Shown: positions 26,984 through 36,869, counted from the first letter of the stretch. The stretch is 64,000 nucleotides of DNA from Rhizobium sp. ASV20 (GCF_016429015.1 NZ_JAELTU010000025.1:1-64000), one strand, 5' to 3'. The notes: generated from the sequence alone by a model not told the origin. A program made the numbers and translations.

Positions 26984-27877
26984 CTATTCCGGCACGACAT
27001 CAGCCGTGCGCCGATTGGTCAGATAAACCCCCACGACCACGATAACCGTGCCGATGATGATCGGCAGTGTCAGCGGCTCGCCAAAGGCGATCGCCGCTTC
27101 GATGGCGACGGCCGGCGGCATAAGGTAGATCAGCGATGCCGCGCGTGAGACTTGTCCTCGGCGGATGAGATAGAGCAGCAGACCGACCGCCCCCATCGAC
27201 AGGCCGAACACCGACCAGAGGAGCGAGAGAATCGCCGTCTGCGTGCCGTCGAAATGCAGATCTTCGAACGTGAAAGCCAATGGCACCGTGACGATCAATG
27301 CGCCGACATACTGCAAGGTTGCGATAGTGCGCAGATCACCGGTTTGAAGATGCCGCTTCTGGTAGAGCGTCCCATAAGTCACCGATACCATCGCCAGGAG
27401 ATTGACGACGAGCGGGATCGCGGACTGCCATAGATCGGCCGTGCCCGACGACAGCAGCTTCGGCGATATGGCAATGGCGATGCCGAGAAAGCCGAGCAGC
27501 AAGCCAAGACGCTGGATCGGCTGAATACGCTCGCCGACGAGGAATGGCGCCGCCATGGCTGTCATCAGCGGCTGCAAGGCTGCGATGATACCGGAAATAC
27601 CGGCCGGCACGCCTTCGGCGATCGCCCACCAAAGACCGGCCAGATAGATGCCATGCAGGAACATGCCGGAGTATATGGCCCGATAGACGCTCGACCAGTC
27701 ACGCGGCCAGCGGGCGCCGGTGAAAGAACAGAGCAGCACGAAGGCAAGCGCCGATAGGCTGTAGCGCATCATCAGGAACGTGAACGGGCCTGAATGCAGT
27801 GAGGCATATTTGGCAACGATCCAGCCGGTGGACCAGAGAAGAACGAAGATCGCTGGTGCAAGTCTATCGAGGGACAT
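26984..27877 (-). CDS. EamA/DMT-family transporter
   Basis: About 297 aa, ten hydrophobic segments in two EamA repeats (LAPAIFVLLWSTGWIVAKYA at the start, GISGIIAALQPLMTAMAAPFL in the first repeat, MPPAVAIEAAIAFGEPLTLP in the second). Proteins of the drug/metabolite transporter superfamily export amino acids, purines or other small molecules, or act as permeases; the substrate is unknown. The start at 27877 is preferred for similarity of the N-terminus; an ATG at 27907 is possible and neither has a strong binding site. Confidence 0.88.
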   Translation of the reverse strand: MSLDRLAPAIFVLLWSTGWIVAKYASLHSGPFTFLMMRYSLSALAFVLLCSFTGARWPRDWSSVYRAIYSGMFLHGIYLAGLWWAIAEGVPAGISGIIAALQPLMTAMAAPFLVGERIQPIQRLGLLLGFLGIAIAISPKLLSSGTADLWQSAIPLVVNLLAMVSVTYGTLYQKRHLQTGDLRTIATLQYVGALIVTVPLAFTFEDLHFDGTQTAILSLLWSVFGLSMGAVGLLLYLIRRGQVSRAASLIYLMPPAVAIEAAIAFGEPLTLPIIIGTVIVVVGVYLTNRRTADVVPE

Positions 27878-27907
27878 GGAATTGGAACCGATATGTGTTT
27901 TGCGCAT

Positions 27908-28230
27908 CGGAGCTCAAATCAAAGGCGAACTCAGAATGCTGCGCGAAGGGGGTTGCAGGCTGATAGCCGATGCCGCCGGAACGGTCAAAATCCATCTGCT
28001 GAAAACAGCGATCAATTTTTCTTCACCGTTGGTGAACCGCAGCCGCCAATCAGTTGTTCGGTCTGCAAATCGGTCAAATGCTCAAATTTTGAGCCGAGTA
28101 ATGCCACAAGATCGGACCAGCAACGGCTGCTCTATTCTTAACTGCCTGCAAATCCGGCATTTTTCGATATTTCGAAATTCGTATCGGCAACTGCGCATAC
28201 TTCTTGCATTGTAAAAATCATTGTATTCAA
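27908..28230. other. Intergenic region upstream of the ATP-grasp operon
   Basis: About 320 bp between divergent genes. It contains a small palindrome TTCACC-GTT-GGTGAA at 28022-28036 and is AT-rich from 28070 to 28230. Promoters for both sides are expected here, but none is clear enough to place. Confidence 0.4.
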
Positions 28231-29667
28231 ATGGGTGAAAACACGGGGACCGCGCCTTTGGCATTTGATGAAATGATGACTGCGGATGAAAGTCCGCGCG
28301 CACCTTATGAGAAATACTTCGAGTGGTACTCCGGCCAGGACAGAGGCCACTTGATTTCCAAGTCCCGAGATGCGGAAACCATCTTCCGAAAAACGGGAAT
28401 TACCTTTGCGGTCTACGGACACGCAGACTCCTCCGAAAAGCTCATCCCCTTCGACATCATTCCCCGCATCATATCAGGCCGCGAATGGCGCAAGCTTGCT
28501 CAGGGCATCGAACAGCGGGTCATCGCCCTCAACGCCTTCCTCGATGACATCTACCATAAGCAGGAAATCATCCGTGCCGGGCGTATCCCGCGCGAGCTGA
28601 TCGAAAAGAACGATGCCTTCTTGCCTGAGATGATCGGTTTCCGTCCGCCGGGCGGCGTCTACACCCACATCGTCGGCACCGATATCGTCCGCACGGGCGA
28701 AGACCAGTTCTATGTGCTTGAGGATAATGCCCGCACGCCTTCCGGTGTCAGCTACATGCTCGAAAACCGCGAAACGATGATGCAGATGTTCCCCGAGCTG
28801 TTTCACCAGAACAAGGTGCAGCGCGTCGAGGACTACCCATTACAGCTGCGCCAGAGCCTGGCTTCGCTTGCCCCTCCCGGCTGCAAGGGCAAGCCGCGCG
28901 TCGCGGTGCTGACACCTGGCATTTACAACTCCGCTTACTACGAGCACTCGTTCCTCGCCGACATGATGGGTGTCGAACTGGTAGAGGGTTCGGATCTTCG
29001 GGTTATCGACGGCAAGGTCAAAATGCGCACGACACGCGGCTATGAGGCCATCGACGTCCTCTATCGCCGCGTCGATGACGACTTCCTCGACCCCCTCACC
29101 TTCCGACCGGATTCCGCGCTCGGCATTCCCGGCATCATGGATGTTTACCGCGCTGGCCATATTACCATCGCCAACGCGCCCGGCACCGGCATCTCGGACG
29201 ACAAGGCGATCTATTCCTACATGCCGGAGATCGTCGAATTCTACACCGGCCGCAAACCGATCCTCGAAAACGTACCGACCTGGCGCTGTTCGGAACCCGA
29301 CAGCCTGAAATATGTGCTCGAGAATCTAGCGGATCTCGTCGTCAAGGAAGTTCACGGTTCCGGCGGCTACGGCATGCTCGTTGGACCGACCGCCTCGAAG
29401 AAGGAGCGCATTGCCTTTGCGGAGAAACTGAAGAGCAAGCCGAACAACTACATCGCGCAGCCAACCCTTTCGCTGTCGACAGTGCCGATCATGGTGAACA
29501 AGGGCATTGCGCCCAGGCATGTCGATCTACGGCCTTATGTCCTCGTCTCCAACAAGGTGCGGATCATTCCCGGCGGGCTCACCCGCGTGGCGCTGAAGGA
29601 AGGCTCGCTGGTGGTCAATTCCAGCCAGGGCGGCGGCACCAAAGACACCTGGGTTCTGGAGGACTGA
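28231..29667 (+). CDS. Circularly permuted ATP-grasp protein (DUF404/DUF407)
   Basis: About 478 aa from the ATG at 28231 (an ATG cluster near 28270 is possible). FHGSGGYG-like KEVHGSGGYGMLVGP and the surrounding RVDDDFLDPLTF, VLEDNARTPSGVSYMLENR, and NKVRIIPGGLTRVALKEGSLVVNSSQGGGTKDTWVLED are the conserved blocks of the CP-ATP-grasp type 2 family. Such enzymes are thought to ligate carboxyl and amino groups, perhaps forming small peptides. It is followed after six bases by the alpha-E gene and then a transglutaminase, the well-known three-gene set; the product is unknown. Confidence 0.93.
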   Translation: MGENTGTAPLAFDEMMTADESPRAPYEKYFEWYSGQDRGHLISKSRDAETIFRKTGITFAVYGHADSSEKLIPFDIIPRIISGREWRKLAQGIEQRVIALNAFLDDIYHKQEIIRAGRIPRELIEKNDAFLPEMIGFRPPGGVYTHIVGTDIVRTGEDQFYVLEDNARTPSGVSYMLENRETMMQMFPELFHQNKVQRVEDYPLQLRQSLASLAPPGCKGKPRVAVLTPGIYNSAYYEHSFLADMMGVELVEGSDLRVIDGKVKMRTTRGYEAIDVLYRRVDDDFLDPLTFRPDSALGIPGIMDVYRAGHITIANAPGTGISDDKAIYSYMPEIVEFYTGRKPILENVPTWRCSEPDSLKYVLENLADLVVKEVHGSGGYGMLVGPTASKKERIAFAEKLKSKPNNYIAQPTLSLSTVPIMVNKGIAPRHVDLRPYVLVSNKVRIIPGGLTRVALKEGSLVVNSSQGGGTKDTWVLED

Positions 29668-29673
29668 TCGGAC

Positions 29674-30615
29674 ATGCTGGGAAGAACCGCGAATGGCCTC
29701 TACTGGATGTTCCGTTACATCGAGCGCGCCGAAAACATTGCCCGCCTCGTCGATGCCGGTCAGCGCATGTCGCTGACTCGCAGCGATGCCGCCGATGACG
29801 ATTGGGACGGCGTTCTGCAAAGCGCCGGGGTGCGCGAAGCCTATGGCCAAGTGCACGACAAGATGACCGGTGCCGACGCCATCGACTACCTGATGCGCGA
29901 CCGGGCCAATCCCTCGAGCGTGATGTCCTGTATCGAGTACGGACGCAACAATGCCCGTATGGTGCGCACGGCGCTGACCCGTGACACCTGGGAAGCGACC
30001 AACGAATGCTGGATCGAGCTGAAATCGCTGCTCGGCAAGAAACTGAAGACCGCCGAACTGCCCGAGACGATCGACGTCATCAAGCAGCGTGCGGGGTTGA
30101 TCCGCGGCGCCTTTCACGGCTCGATGCTGCGCAATGAGCTCTATAATTTCGCTCGCATCGGCACCTTCATCGAACGCGCAGACAACACGGCCCGCATCCT
30201 CGACGTGAAATACTATGTGCTTCTCCCCTCCGTGTCGCATGTCGGCTCCTCGCTCGACAATGCGCAGTGGGAATCAATCCTGCGATCGGTGTCGGCGCAC
30301 CGGGCCTACAAATGGGCCTACGATCCCGAATACAAGCCGGCCAACATCGCTGACTTCCTGATCCTCAACGGCCAGATGCCACGTTCCCTTGCCTATTGCT
30401 ACGACAAGATCGTCAGCAACATGGGCTATCTTGGCGCAGAATACGAAAAGCGGTTGCCAGCACACGACACGGCCGAAGCCATTCGCCAGTCACTGCAAAA
30501 GCTGACGATCAAGCGCATCATGGATCAAGGCCTCCATGAGTTCCTGGAGGATTTCGTCGCCCGCAACAACAAGCTGGGCGCGGAGATTTCCGATGGCTAT
30601 CGGTTCTATGAGTAG
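29674..30615 (+). CDS. Alpha-E domain protein (DUF403)
   Basis: A 313-aa, almost fully helical protein. It starts LGRTANGLYWMFRYIERAENIARLVDAGQRM and has HGSMLRNELYNFARIGTFIERADNTARILDVKYYVLLP, both strongly conserved in the alpha-E family, with repeated ER-A-N/D-x-AR motifs. It is always encoded with the CP-ATP-grasp protein and is thought to form part of the same amidoligase pathway, perhaps as a second catalytic or carrier component. Expressed as the second gene of the operon. Confidence 0.93.
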   Translation: MLGRTANGLYWMFRYIERAENIARLVDAGQRMSLTRSDAADDDWDGVLQSAGVREAYGQVHDKMTGADAIDYLMRDRANPSSVMSCIEYGRNNARMVRTALTRDTWEATNECWIELKSLLGKKLKTAELPETIDVIKQRAGLIRGAFHGSMLRNELYNFARIGTFIERADNTARILDVKYYVLLPSVSHVGSSLDNAQWESILRSVSAHRAYKWAYDPEYKPANIADFLILNGQMPRSLAYCYDKIVSNMGYLGAEYEKRLPAHDTAEAIRQSLQKLTIKRIMDQGLHEFLEDFVARNNKLGAEISDGYRFYE

Positions 30616-30627
30616 GCGGGCGACATA

Positions 30628-31452
30628 ATGAAACTGACGATCAGCCATATTACGGAATATCGCTACCACCAACCGTCGCAGTTTTCGCTGCAGCGCCTGC
30701 GCCTGACGCCGCTCACCGGCACCGGGCAAACGGTCTCGAACTGGAAACTATCTGTCGAGGGCGCCAGTCCCGAAGTGGAATATGACGACCAGTTCGGCAA
30801 TCGCGTTACCCTCGTCTCGCTCGACGGACAGCAGGAAACGACGAGGATCGTCGCAACGGGCGAAGTGGAAACGCAGGATCTCAATGGCGTGGTGGGGCCG
30901 CATGCCGGCTTCGCGCCCCTCTGGCTCTTCCTGCGGGAATCGCCGCGTACGAAGGCCGGAAAGCTGACAAGGGAGTTGACGCGAGGGCTGTCCGGGGACA
31001 GCGACCTCGCCAGAATGCACGCACTGATGAGTGCGATCCATCAATCCGTGGAATACAAGCCTGGCACCAGCGACACGGAGACAACCGCCGAACAGGCTCT
31101 GGAGGCAAAAAGCGGCGTCTGTCAGGACCACGCGCATATCTTCATCGCCGGCGCTCGCGCACTCCAGATTCCGGCACGCTACGTCTCTGGTTACCTGATG
31201 ATGGAAGGCAAGAACGAGCAAGCTGCAACGCATGCCTGGGCCGAGGCGCATATCCCCGGCCTCGGCTGGGTCGGCTTCGATCCGGCCAACGACGTCTGTC
31301 CCGATGCCCGCTATGTCCGCATTGCGACGGGCCTGTGCTATCGGGACGCCGCGCCCGTTTCCGGCATGCGGGTCGGCACACCGGGCGAAACCCTTACCGT
31401 CAAGGTAACGGTTGCGAACCAAAGTCAAAGCCAGAGCCAAAGTCAGAGCTGA
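30628..31452 (+). CDS. Transglutaminase-like cysteine protease family protein
   Basis: A 274-aa protein with an N-terminal beta-sandwich domain (bacterial transglutaminase-like N, residues 1-80) and a papain-like core with Cys165 (GVCQDHAH), His202 (THAWAEAH) and Asp218 (GFDPAND), all intact. Its family partners the ATP-grasp and alpha-E proteins, possibly as a peptidase or cross-linker of the product. The C-terminus ends in a run of alternating Ser-Gln written by a hexanucleotide-like repeat (about 31420-31449), which is unusual and may be length-variable. Confidence 0.9.
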   Translation: MKLTISHITEYRYHQPSQFSLQRLRLTPLTGTGQTVSNWKLSVEGASPEVEYDDQFGNRVTLVSLDGQQETTRIVATGEVETQDLNGVVGPHAGFAPLWLFLRESPRTKAGKLTRELTRGLSGDSDLARMHALMSAIHQSVEYKPGTSDTETTAEQALEAKSGVCQDHAHIFIAGARALQIPARYVSGYLMMEGKNEQAATHAWAEAHIPGLGWVGFDPANDVCPDARYVRIATGLCYRDAAPVSGMRVGTPGETLTVKVTVANQSQSQSQSQS

Positions 31453-31587
31453 TAGAGGCAAGCACAGCCTGTCCCGTTCACCAGAACGCCTTCGCGCTGG
31501 TCCGGACTGGCCGCAGGATCTCGAGATCGAGAGTCCCTGCGGCCAACCGTGCTGACTGCAAGCGGGCATCAGTTGCCCGCTTCAAGA

Positions 31588-32223
31588 TCAGTCAGATTTC
31601 ACAGCGCATCGCCAATGGCGATGAAGGGCTTCTACGTCACCGCTGGTGATGATCGGCATCGCTGCCTTCAGCTGGTCGTCGGACCAATCCCACCACTTCA
31701 TCTCGAGAAGCAGCCTCACGCGATCGTCGTCAAACCGCTTGCGGATCGTGCGGGCGGGATTGCCGCCAACGACGGCGTAGGGTTCGACATCGCGTGTCAC
31801 CAGAGCGCGCGTGCCTATGATCGCACCGTCGCCGATTTGGACGCCCGGCATCACCATCGCCTCGGAACCGATCCAGACGTCATTGCCGATCACGGTGTCC
31901 CCTGCCGGCAGATAGCCGTTCTCCGCCTCCGCAAAGGCGGAAACTTCCGACATCCAATAGAAGGGAAAGGTGCTGATCCAATCGTGCCGATGGCCCTGGT
32001 TCCCGCACATGATGAAGGCGGCCCCCGACCCGATCGAGCAGAAACTGCCGACGATCAATCGGTCGACACCCTTCGCTGGAGGAAGGAACCGCGCGCAATC
32101 GTCGAAGCCATGACCGTGATAATAGCCCGAATAGTAGCTGTAACGTCCGACGATGATATTGGGGTGAGTGACCTGCTCAACGAGGGTCTTGCCCTTGAAA
32201 GGGCTTTCGAAAAAATTGTCCAT
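31588..32223 (-). CDS. CatB/Vat-type xenobiotic O-acetyltransferase
   Basis: A 211-aa left-handed beta-helix acetyltransferase (type B chloramphenicol / streptogramin acetyltransferase family). The ATG at 32223 gives [14 protein letters not shown], the family's usual N-terminus. Hexapeptide repeats run from about residue 85 ([15 protein letters not shown], then [20 protein letters not shown]). The catalytic His is in the GNQGHRHDW segment and WWDWSDD is the conserved C-terminal block. Chromosomal CatB proteins are common in Rhizobium and Agrobacterium and may act on unknown hydroxylated compounds as well as chloramphenicol. It stands alone. Confidence 0.9.
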   Translation of the reverse strand: MDNFFESPFKGKTLVEQVTHPNIIVGRYSYYSGYYHGHGFDDCARFLPPAKGVDRLIVGSFCSIGSGAAFIMCGNQGHRHDWISTFPFYWMSEVSAFAEAENGYLPAGDTVIGNDVWIGSEAMVMPGVQIGDGAIIGTRALVTRDVEPYAVVGGNPARTIRKRFDDDRVRLLLEMKWWDWSDDQLKAAMPIITSGDVEALHRHWRCAVKSD

Positions 32224-32464
32224 TGTAGAACTCACTGCATGAGAAAATGCGCTTGCGGAACGGCAAGCGACAACGCCACGAGCGACTTGACCATCGCTCG
32301 CGCTCACGCTCTCCACGCATTTAGCGCGAGAGCCTCATGCAGCTGATACTTCGACAAAGTTTCATGCCGCCCTCATACCCCGCGAAGACCGGCAAGACAA
32401 GAACATCCGTCTTCAACACATCCCTTGGTTGCTTCACTCACCTTGCATCCAGTACACGCCATAG

Positions 32465-32489
32465 AAAAAGGCGGGATTTTCATCCCGCC
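32465..32489 (-). terminator. Intrinsic terminator ending the chvE-ggu-arabinonate operon
   Basis: Read on the minus strand: GGCGGGAT, loop GAAA, ATCCCGCC, then TTTTT. It lies 26 bp past the stop of the dehydratase gene, the last gene of the operon. Confidence 0.92.
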
Positions 32490-32514
32490 CCTGGCTGTAC
32501 ATGAAAGCACCAAC

Positions 32515-34260
32515 TTAATGGCTGTCGCGGTTGTTCGGGATTTCCGAGCCGCGCGGGCCGACGAGGAAGTCGAGGTCGGCGCCGGTATCGGCCTGCATGA
32601 CAGTGTTCACATAGAGACCGCCGTAGCCGCCAGTGAGCGGCTTGACCGGGGACACCCAGGCAGCGCGGCGCTTTGCCATTTCCTCGTCTGAAATCTCGAG
32701 CTGGATCGTGCGGGCCGGAACGTCGACGGCAATGATGTCGCCATTTTGGACCAGCGCCAGCGGCCCGCCATCAGCGGCTTCCGGCGCTGTGTGCAGAATG
32801 ACGGTGCCGTAAGCCGTACCGGACATGCGCGCATCGGAGATGCGGATCATGTCGGTGATGCCCTTCTTCAGCACTTTCGGCGGCAAGCCCATATTGCCGA
32901 CTTCCGCCATGCCCGGATAACCCTTCGGGCCGCAATACTTCAGCACCATGATGCAGTTCTCGTCGATGTCGAGATCGTCGCGGTTGATGCGGGCGTGATA
33001 ATCCTCGATGCTTTCGAAGACGACCGCACGACCCTTGTGCTGCATCAGATGCGGCGACGCGGCGGATGGCTTCAGGACAGCGCCCTTCGGCGCGAGATTG
33101 CCGCGCAGAACGGCAATGCCGCCCGACTGCGTCAGCGCCTTCTCACGCGGCACGATGACGTCGTCATTGTAGTTGACCACATCCTTGACGCCGGCCCAGA
33201 TGCTTTCGCCCGTCACGGTGATCGCGTCCTTGTGCAGCAGGCCCATTTCGCCGACCGCCTTGATGACGACGGGCAGACCGCCGGCATAGTAGAACTCTTC
33301 CATCAGGTGCTTGCCCGACGGCTGCAGATTGACGATCGTCGGCACTTCGCGGCCGAGACGATCCCAATCATCGAGCGACAACTCGACGCCGACGCGGCCG
33401 GCGAGTGCCAAAAGGTGCAAGACGGCGTTGGTCGAGCCACCGACGGCACCATTGACGCGGATCGCGTTCTCGAACGCTTCCTTCGTCAGAATGTCCGATG
33501 GTTTCAGGTCTTCCTTGACCATGTCGACGATGCGGCGGCCAGAGAGCTGCGAGATGACACGGCGGCGTGCATCGACAGCGGGGATAGCGGCATTGCCCGG
33601 CAGCGTCATGCCGAGCGCTTCGGCCATCGAGGCCATGGTCGAGGCCGTCCCCATGGTCATACAGCTGCCGGCCGAGCGGGCCATGCCCTGCTCTGCATCC
33701 ATGAATTCATCCAGCGACATCTCGCCGGACTTCACCATTTCCGAGAACTGCCAGATCGCCGTGCCGGAGCCGACATCCTTGCCGCGCCACTTGCCGTTCA
33801 GCATCGGGCCGCCGGAAACGAGGATGACCGGGATGTCGACCGAGGCAGCGCCCATCAGCAGGCTCGGCGTGGTCTTGTCGCAGCCGCCGAGCAGCACGAC
33901 GCCATCGACCGGATTGCCGCGGATCGCTTCTTCGACGTCCATGGCCGCCAGGTTGCGGAACATCATCGCCGTCGGGCGCAGCGTGCTTTCGCCGACGGAG
34001 AAGACCGGGAATTCGACAGGAAAGCCGCCGGCTTCGTAAACACCACGCTTCACGCGCTCTGCAAGGTCGCGCAGATGCGCGTTGCAAGGCGTCAGCTCCG
34101 ACCAGGTGTTACAGATGCCGATGATCGGGCGACCATCGAACGTGTCGGCCGGCAGGCCCTGGTTCTTCATCCAGGAGCGATGCATGATCGCATTCTTGCC
34201 GGTGCCGCCGAACCAGTCGTAGGAGCGCAACTTGCGCGGCCATTCAGTTTTCTTTTTCAT
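32515..34260 (-). CDS. L-arabinonate dehydratase (IlvD/EDD family)
   Basis: A 581-aa Fe-S dehydratase that turns L-arabinonate into 2-keto-3-deoxy-L-arabinonate in the cytoplasm. Cys59 (LTPCNAH), Cys127 (GGCDKTTPS) with Lys129, and Cys200 (SAGSCMTMGTAST) are the cluster ligands and the carbamylated lysine known from the R. leguminosarum enzyme, and numbering agrees. SDARMSGTAYG near 480 carries the catalytic Ser. It is the last gene of the chvE-gguABC operon, 63 bp after the aldehyde dehydrogenase gene. Related sugar acids (D-fuconate, D-galactonate) may also be substrates. Confidence 0.9.
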   Translation of the reverse strand: MKKKTEWPRKLRSYDWFGGTGKNAIMHRSWMKNQGLPADTFDGRPIIGICNTWSELTPCNAHLRDLAERVKRGVYEAGGFPVEFPVFSVGESTLRPTAMMFRNLAAMDVEEAIRGNPVDGVVLLGGCDKTTPSLLMGAASVDIPVILVSGGPMLNGKWRGKDVGSGTAIWQFSEMVKSGEMSLDEFMDAEQGMARSAGSCMTMGTASTMASMAEALGMTLPGNAAIPAVDARRRVISQLSGRRIVDMVKEDLKPSDILTKEAFENAIRVNGAVGGSTNAVLHLLALAGRVGVELSLDDWDRLGREVPTIVNLQPSGKHLMEEFYYAGGLPVVIKAVGEMGLLHKDAITVTGESIWAGVKDVVNYNDDVIVPREKALTQSGGIAVLRGNLAPKGAVLKPSAASPHLMQHKGRAVVFESIEDYHARINRDDLDIDENCIMVLKYCGPKGYPGMAEVGNMGLPPKVLKKGITDMIRISDARMSGTAYGTVILHTAPEAADGGPLALVQNGDIIAVDVPARTIQLEISDEEMAKRRAAWVSPVKPLTGGYGGLYVNTVMQADTGADLDFLVGPRGSEIPNNRDSH

Positions 34261-34323
34261 AGTCTCAGTACCTTTTGCGCCACCCGGGCCGCCTCGTTCG
34301 CGCCCGGGCCTTGAAATCGATGG

Positions 34324-35757
34324 TCAGGCCAGCGTGTAGGCGGTCTTGACCGTGGTGAAGAACTCGGCGGCATATTTGCCCTGCTCGCGCGGACCGAAGG
34401 ACGAGCCCTTGCGGCCACCGAACGGCACGTGGAAGTCAACACCCGCCGTCGGCAGGTTGACCATCACCATGCCCGCCTCAGCATTGCGCTTGAAATGCGT
34501 CGCATGCTTCAGGCTCGTGGTGGCAATGCCGGAGGACAGGCCGAACGGCGTGTCGTTGGCAACAGCGAGCGCCTCGTCGTAATCCCTGACGCGAATGACC
34601 GAGGCCACCGGCCCGAAGATCTCTTCGCGGCTGATGCGCATCTGGTTCGTTGCCTCGGTGAACAGCGTCGGCTGCAGGTAGAAGCCGGGCGTGTCGCGGC
34701 TGACGAGTTCGCCGCCGAAGGCAAGCTTTGCGCCTTCTTGGCGGCCAATCTCGATATAGTCGGTGTCGGTCTTCAGCTGCTTGGCATCGACGACGGGACC
34801 GATATGCGTGCCGGACTTCAAGGCATTGTCGACGTTGAGCGTCTTCAGCTTCTCGGTCAGCGCCGCCACGAACTTGTCGTGAATGCCTTCGGTGACGATC
34901 AGGCGCGACGAGGCCGTGCAGCGCTGGCCGGTCGAGAAGAAGGCGGAATTGGCGGCGGCCTCGACGGCAACCGTCAGGTCGGCATCGTCAAGCACGACCA
35001 TCGGGTTCTTGCCACCCATTTCGAGCTGATACTTGCGGCCGTGCTCGACGGAGGACAGCGCCACGCGCTTGCCGGTGCCGACCGAGCCGGTGAAGGTGAG
35101 ACCCGACAGAACCGGGCTGTCGAGCATGGCCTGGCCGACGACCGAGCCCTTGCCCATGACAAGGTTCATCACCCCCTTCGGCAAGCCGGCGCGATGGAGG
35201 ATATCGACGATCGCCCAGGAGCAGCCCGGCACGAGATCGGCCGGCTTGAAGACGATGGTGTTGCCGTAGCAAAGCGCCGGCGCGATCTTCCAGGCCGGAA
35301 TGGCGATCGGGAAGTTCCAGGGCGTGATGATGCCGATGACGCCGAGCGGCTCGCGGGTGATTTCGACGCCGATATTCGGACGCACCGAGGGCAGCACCTC
35401 ACCCGCCAGGCGCAGCGCCTCGCCGGCAAAGAAGTCGAAAATCTGCGCGGCGCGGATCGTCTCGCCGATCGCTTCGGGAAGCGTCTTGCCTTCCTCCCGG
35501 GCAAGCAGAGCGCCGAGCTCTTCCTTGCGTGCCAGGATTTCCTCACCTGTCTTCTTCAGGATCGTGTGGCGCTCGAGAATGCCGGACCGCGACCAGGCTG
35601 GAAAGGCAGCCCTGGCTGCAGCGATCGCGTCCGTGACATCCTGCGCATTCGCGCTCGCATAGAGGCCGACGACCTCGTTCGTATCCGACGGGTTGATGTT
35701 CTCGGTACCGGCGGTTCCGGTCCACTCGCCGGCGATCAGGTTCTGATGAATGGTCAT
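34324..35757 (-). CDS. Aldehyde dehydrogenase, probable alpha-ketoglutaric semialdehyde dehydrogenase
   Basis: A 477-aa NAD(P)-dependent aldehyde dehydrogenase. It shows ITPWNFPIAIPAWKIAPAL (cofactor), FTGSVGTGKRV, LEMGGKNPMVV with the general-base Glu, and TGQRCTASSRL with the nucleophilic Cys. Being between gguC and an arabinonate dehydratase, the likely reaction is oxidation of 2-oxoglutarate semialdehyde to 2-oxoglutarate, the last step of the non-phosphorylating arabinose route. The context supports this; the sequence family alone would allow other semialdehydes. Confidence 0.88.
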   Translation of the reverse strand: MTIHQNLIAGEWTGTAGTENINPSDTNEVVGLYASANAQDVTDAIAAARAAFPAWSRSGILERHTILKKTGEEILARKEELGALLAREEGKTLPEAIGETIRAAQIFDFFAGEALRLAGEVLPSVRPNIGVEITREPLGVIGIITPWNFPIAIPAWKIAPALCYGNTIVFKPADLVPGCSWAIVDILHRAGLPKGVMNLVMGKGSVVGQAMLDSPVLSGLTFTGSVGTGKRVALSSVEHGRKYQLEMGGKNPMVVLDDADLTVAVEAAANSAFFSTGQRCTASSRLIVTEGIHDKFVAALTEKLKTLNVDNALKSGTHIGPVVDAKQLKTDTDYIEIGRQEGAKLAFGGELVSRDTPGFYLQPTLFTEATNQMRISREEIFGPVASVIRVRDYDEALAVANDTPFGLSSGIATTSLKHATHFKRNAEAGMVMVNLPTAGVDFHVPFGGRKGSSFGPREQGKYAAEFFTTVKTAYTLA

Positions 35758-35822
35758 CGCGTCATGCCTTCCTGGTTCGTATTGGAGATGCCCGGCCGAG
35801 CCTAGCAGCCGGGCTCGACGAA

Positions 35823-36821
35823 TTACAGCTGGCGAACAGCCACATTCTCTTCGGCGGCAACCGCCAGCGGATTGCGCAGCGGCAGGCCGAATTCAGCAAC
35901 TTCGATCTCAAAGACGTCGCCTGCTTCCGGCTTGATACCCTCGGCAAAGGAAAGCGTCGCCGTACCGAACATGTGCACATGCACATCGCCGGGGGCGCGG
36001 AAGAGGCCGTATTTGAAATGGTGATACTCGAGGTTGGCGAAAGTGTGCGACATGTTCGCTTCACCAGACAGGAATGGCTTTTCGAAGATTACCTTGTCGC
36101 CGCGCTTGATGCGGGACGTGCCGCGAATGTCCTCAGGCGCTGCGCCGACGCGGATTTCCGGCCCGAAGCTTGCCGGGCGCAGCTTGGAATGGGCGAGATA
36201 GAGGTAGTTGATCCGCTCGGTGACGTGATCGGAGAATTCATTCGACAGTGCGAAGCCGATACGGAATGGCGAACCATCCTTGGCGATGACGTAGATGCCC
36301 GCCATCTCAGGCTCCTCGCCGCCGTCGAGCGCGAAGGACGGAGACACCAGCGCCGCACCCGGGGCTGAGGCGCCATGACCGTTGCCCTTGTAGAACCACT
36401 CAGGCTGCACGCCCTTTTCGCCCGCCTTCGGCTTGCCGCCCTCGATGCCCATCCTGAACATCTTCATGGAGTCGGTCAGCGTCTCTTCAGCCGCTTCCGT
36501 CGTCTTCTTGTGCATGGAATCGCGCGTGGCAGCCGAGCCGAGATGCGTGAGACCCGTGCCGGTCAGATGTAGATGAGCCGCGTCCGGATGGGTGATCGGC
36601 GGCAGGAAACGGCCTTCGGCATAGGCCTTGTCCAGATCGATCGCCTCTCCAAGACCATGCGCCTCGATGACTGAAGCAAGCGATTTGCCGCTGTCGGCGG
36701 CTTCCATCGCGAGCTTGTAAACGCTGTCGCCATTGACGACGGCCTTGGCGGCTTCACCGGGACCGTTGCGGACGGCAACGACGATCTCGCCGTTCGAACC
36801 CTTGATCTGCGAGATGAGCAT
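35823..36821 (-). CDS. gguC: GguC, FAH-fold AraD1-type 2-keto-3-deoxy-sugar-acid dehydratase
   Basis: About 332 aa from the ATG at 36821, which has AAGGA eight bases upstream; an ATG at 36830 is only a base after the same AAGG and is less likely. The C-terminal half has the FAH fold signs RIKRGDKVIFEKPF, HMFGTATLSF and FGLPLRNPLAV. GguC is the third gene of the Agrobacterium ggu operon, and proteins of this AraD1 group are proposed to dehydrate 2-keto-3-deoxy-L-arabinonate to 2-oxoglutarate semialdehyde, which would exactly join its two downstream neighbours. The catalytic claim is inference. Confidence 0.88.
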   Translation of the reverse strand: MLISQIKGSNGEIVVAVRNGPGEAAKAVVNGDSVYKLAMEAADSGKSLASVIEAHGLGEAIDLDKAYAEGRFLPPITHPDAAHLHLTGTGLTHLGSAATRDSMHKKTTEAAEETLTDSMKMFRMGIEGGKPKAGEKGVQPEWFYKGNGHGASAPGAALVSPSFALDGGEEPEMAGIYVIAKDGSPFRIGFALSNEFSDHVTERINYLYLAHSKLRPASFGPEIRVGAAPEDIRGTSRIKRGDKVIFEKPFLSGEANMSHTFANLEYHHFKYGLFRAPGDVHVHMFGTATLSFAEGIKPEAGDVFEIEVAEFGLPLRNPLAVAAEENVAVRQL

Positions 36822-36869
36822 GTCTTTCATCCTTTCCGAATAGACAGAGCTCGGATGCAGTTTCCCGCT

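Noticed and set aside
32746-34314. A 522-aa plus-strand frame opposite the arabinonate dehydratase
   Set aside because: Antisense shadow of a well-identified gene, very rich in Asp, His and Arg with no recognisable domain.
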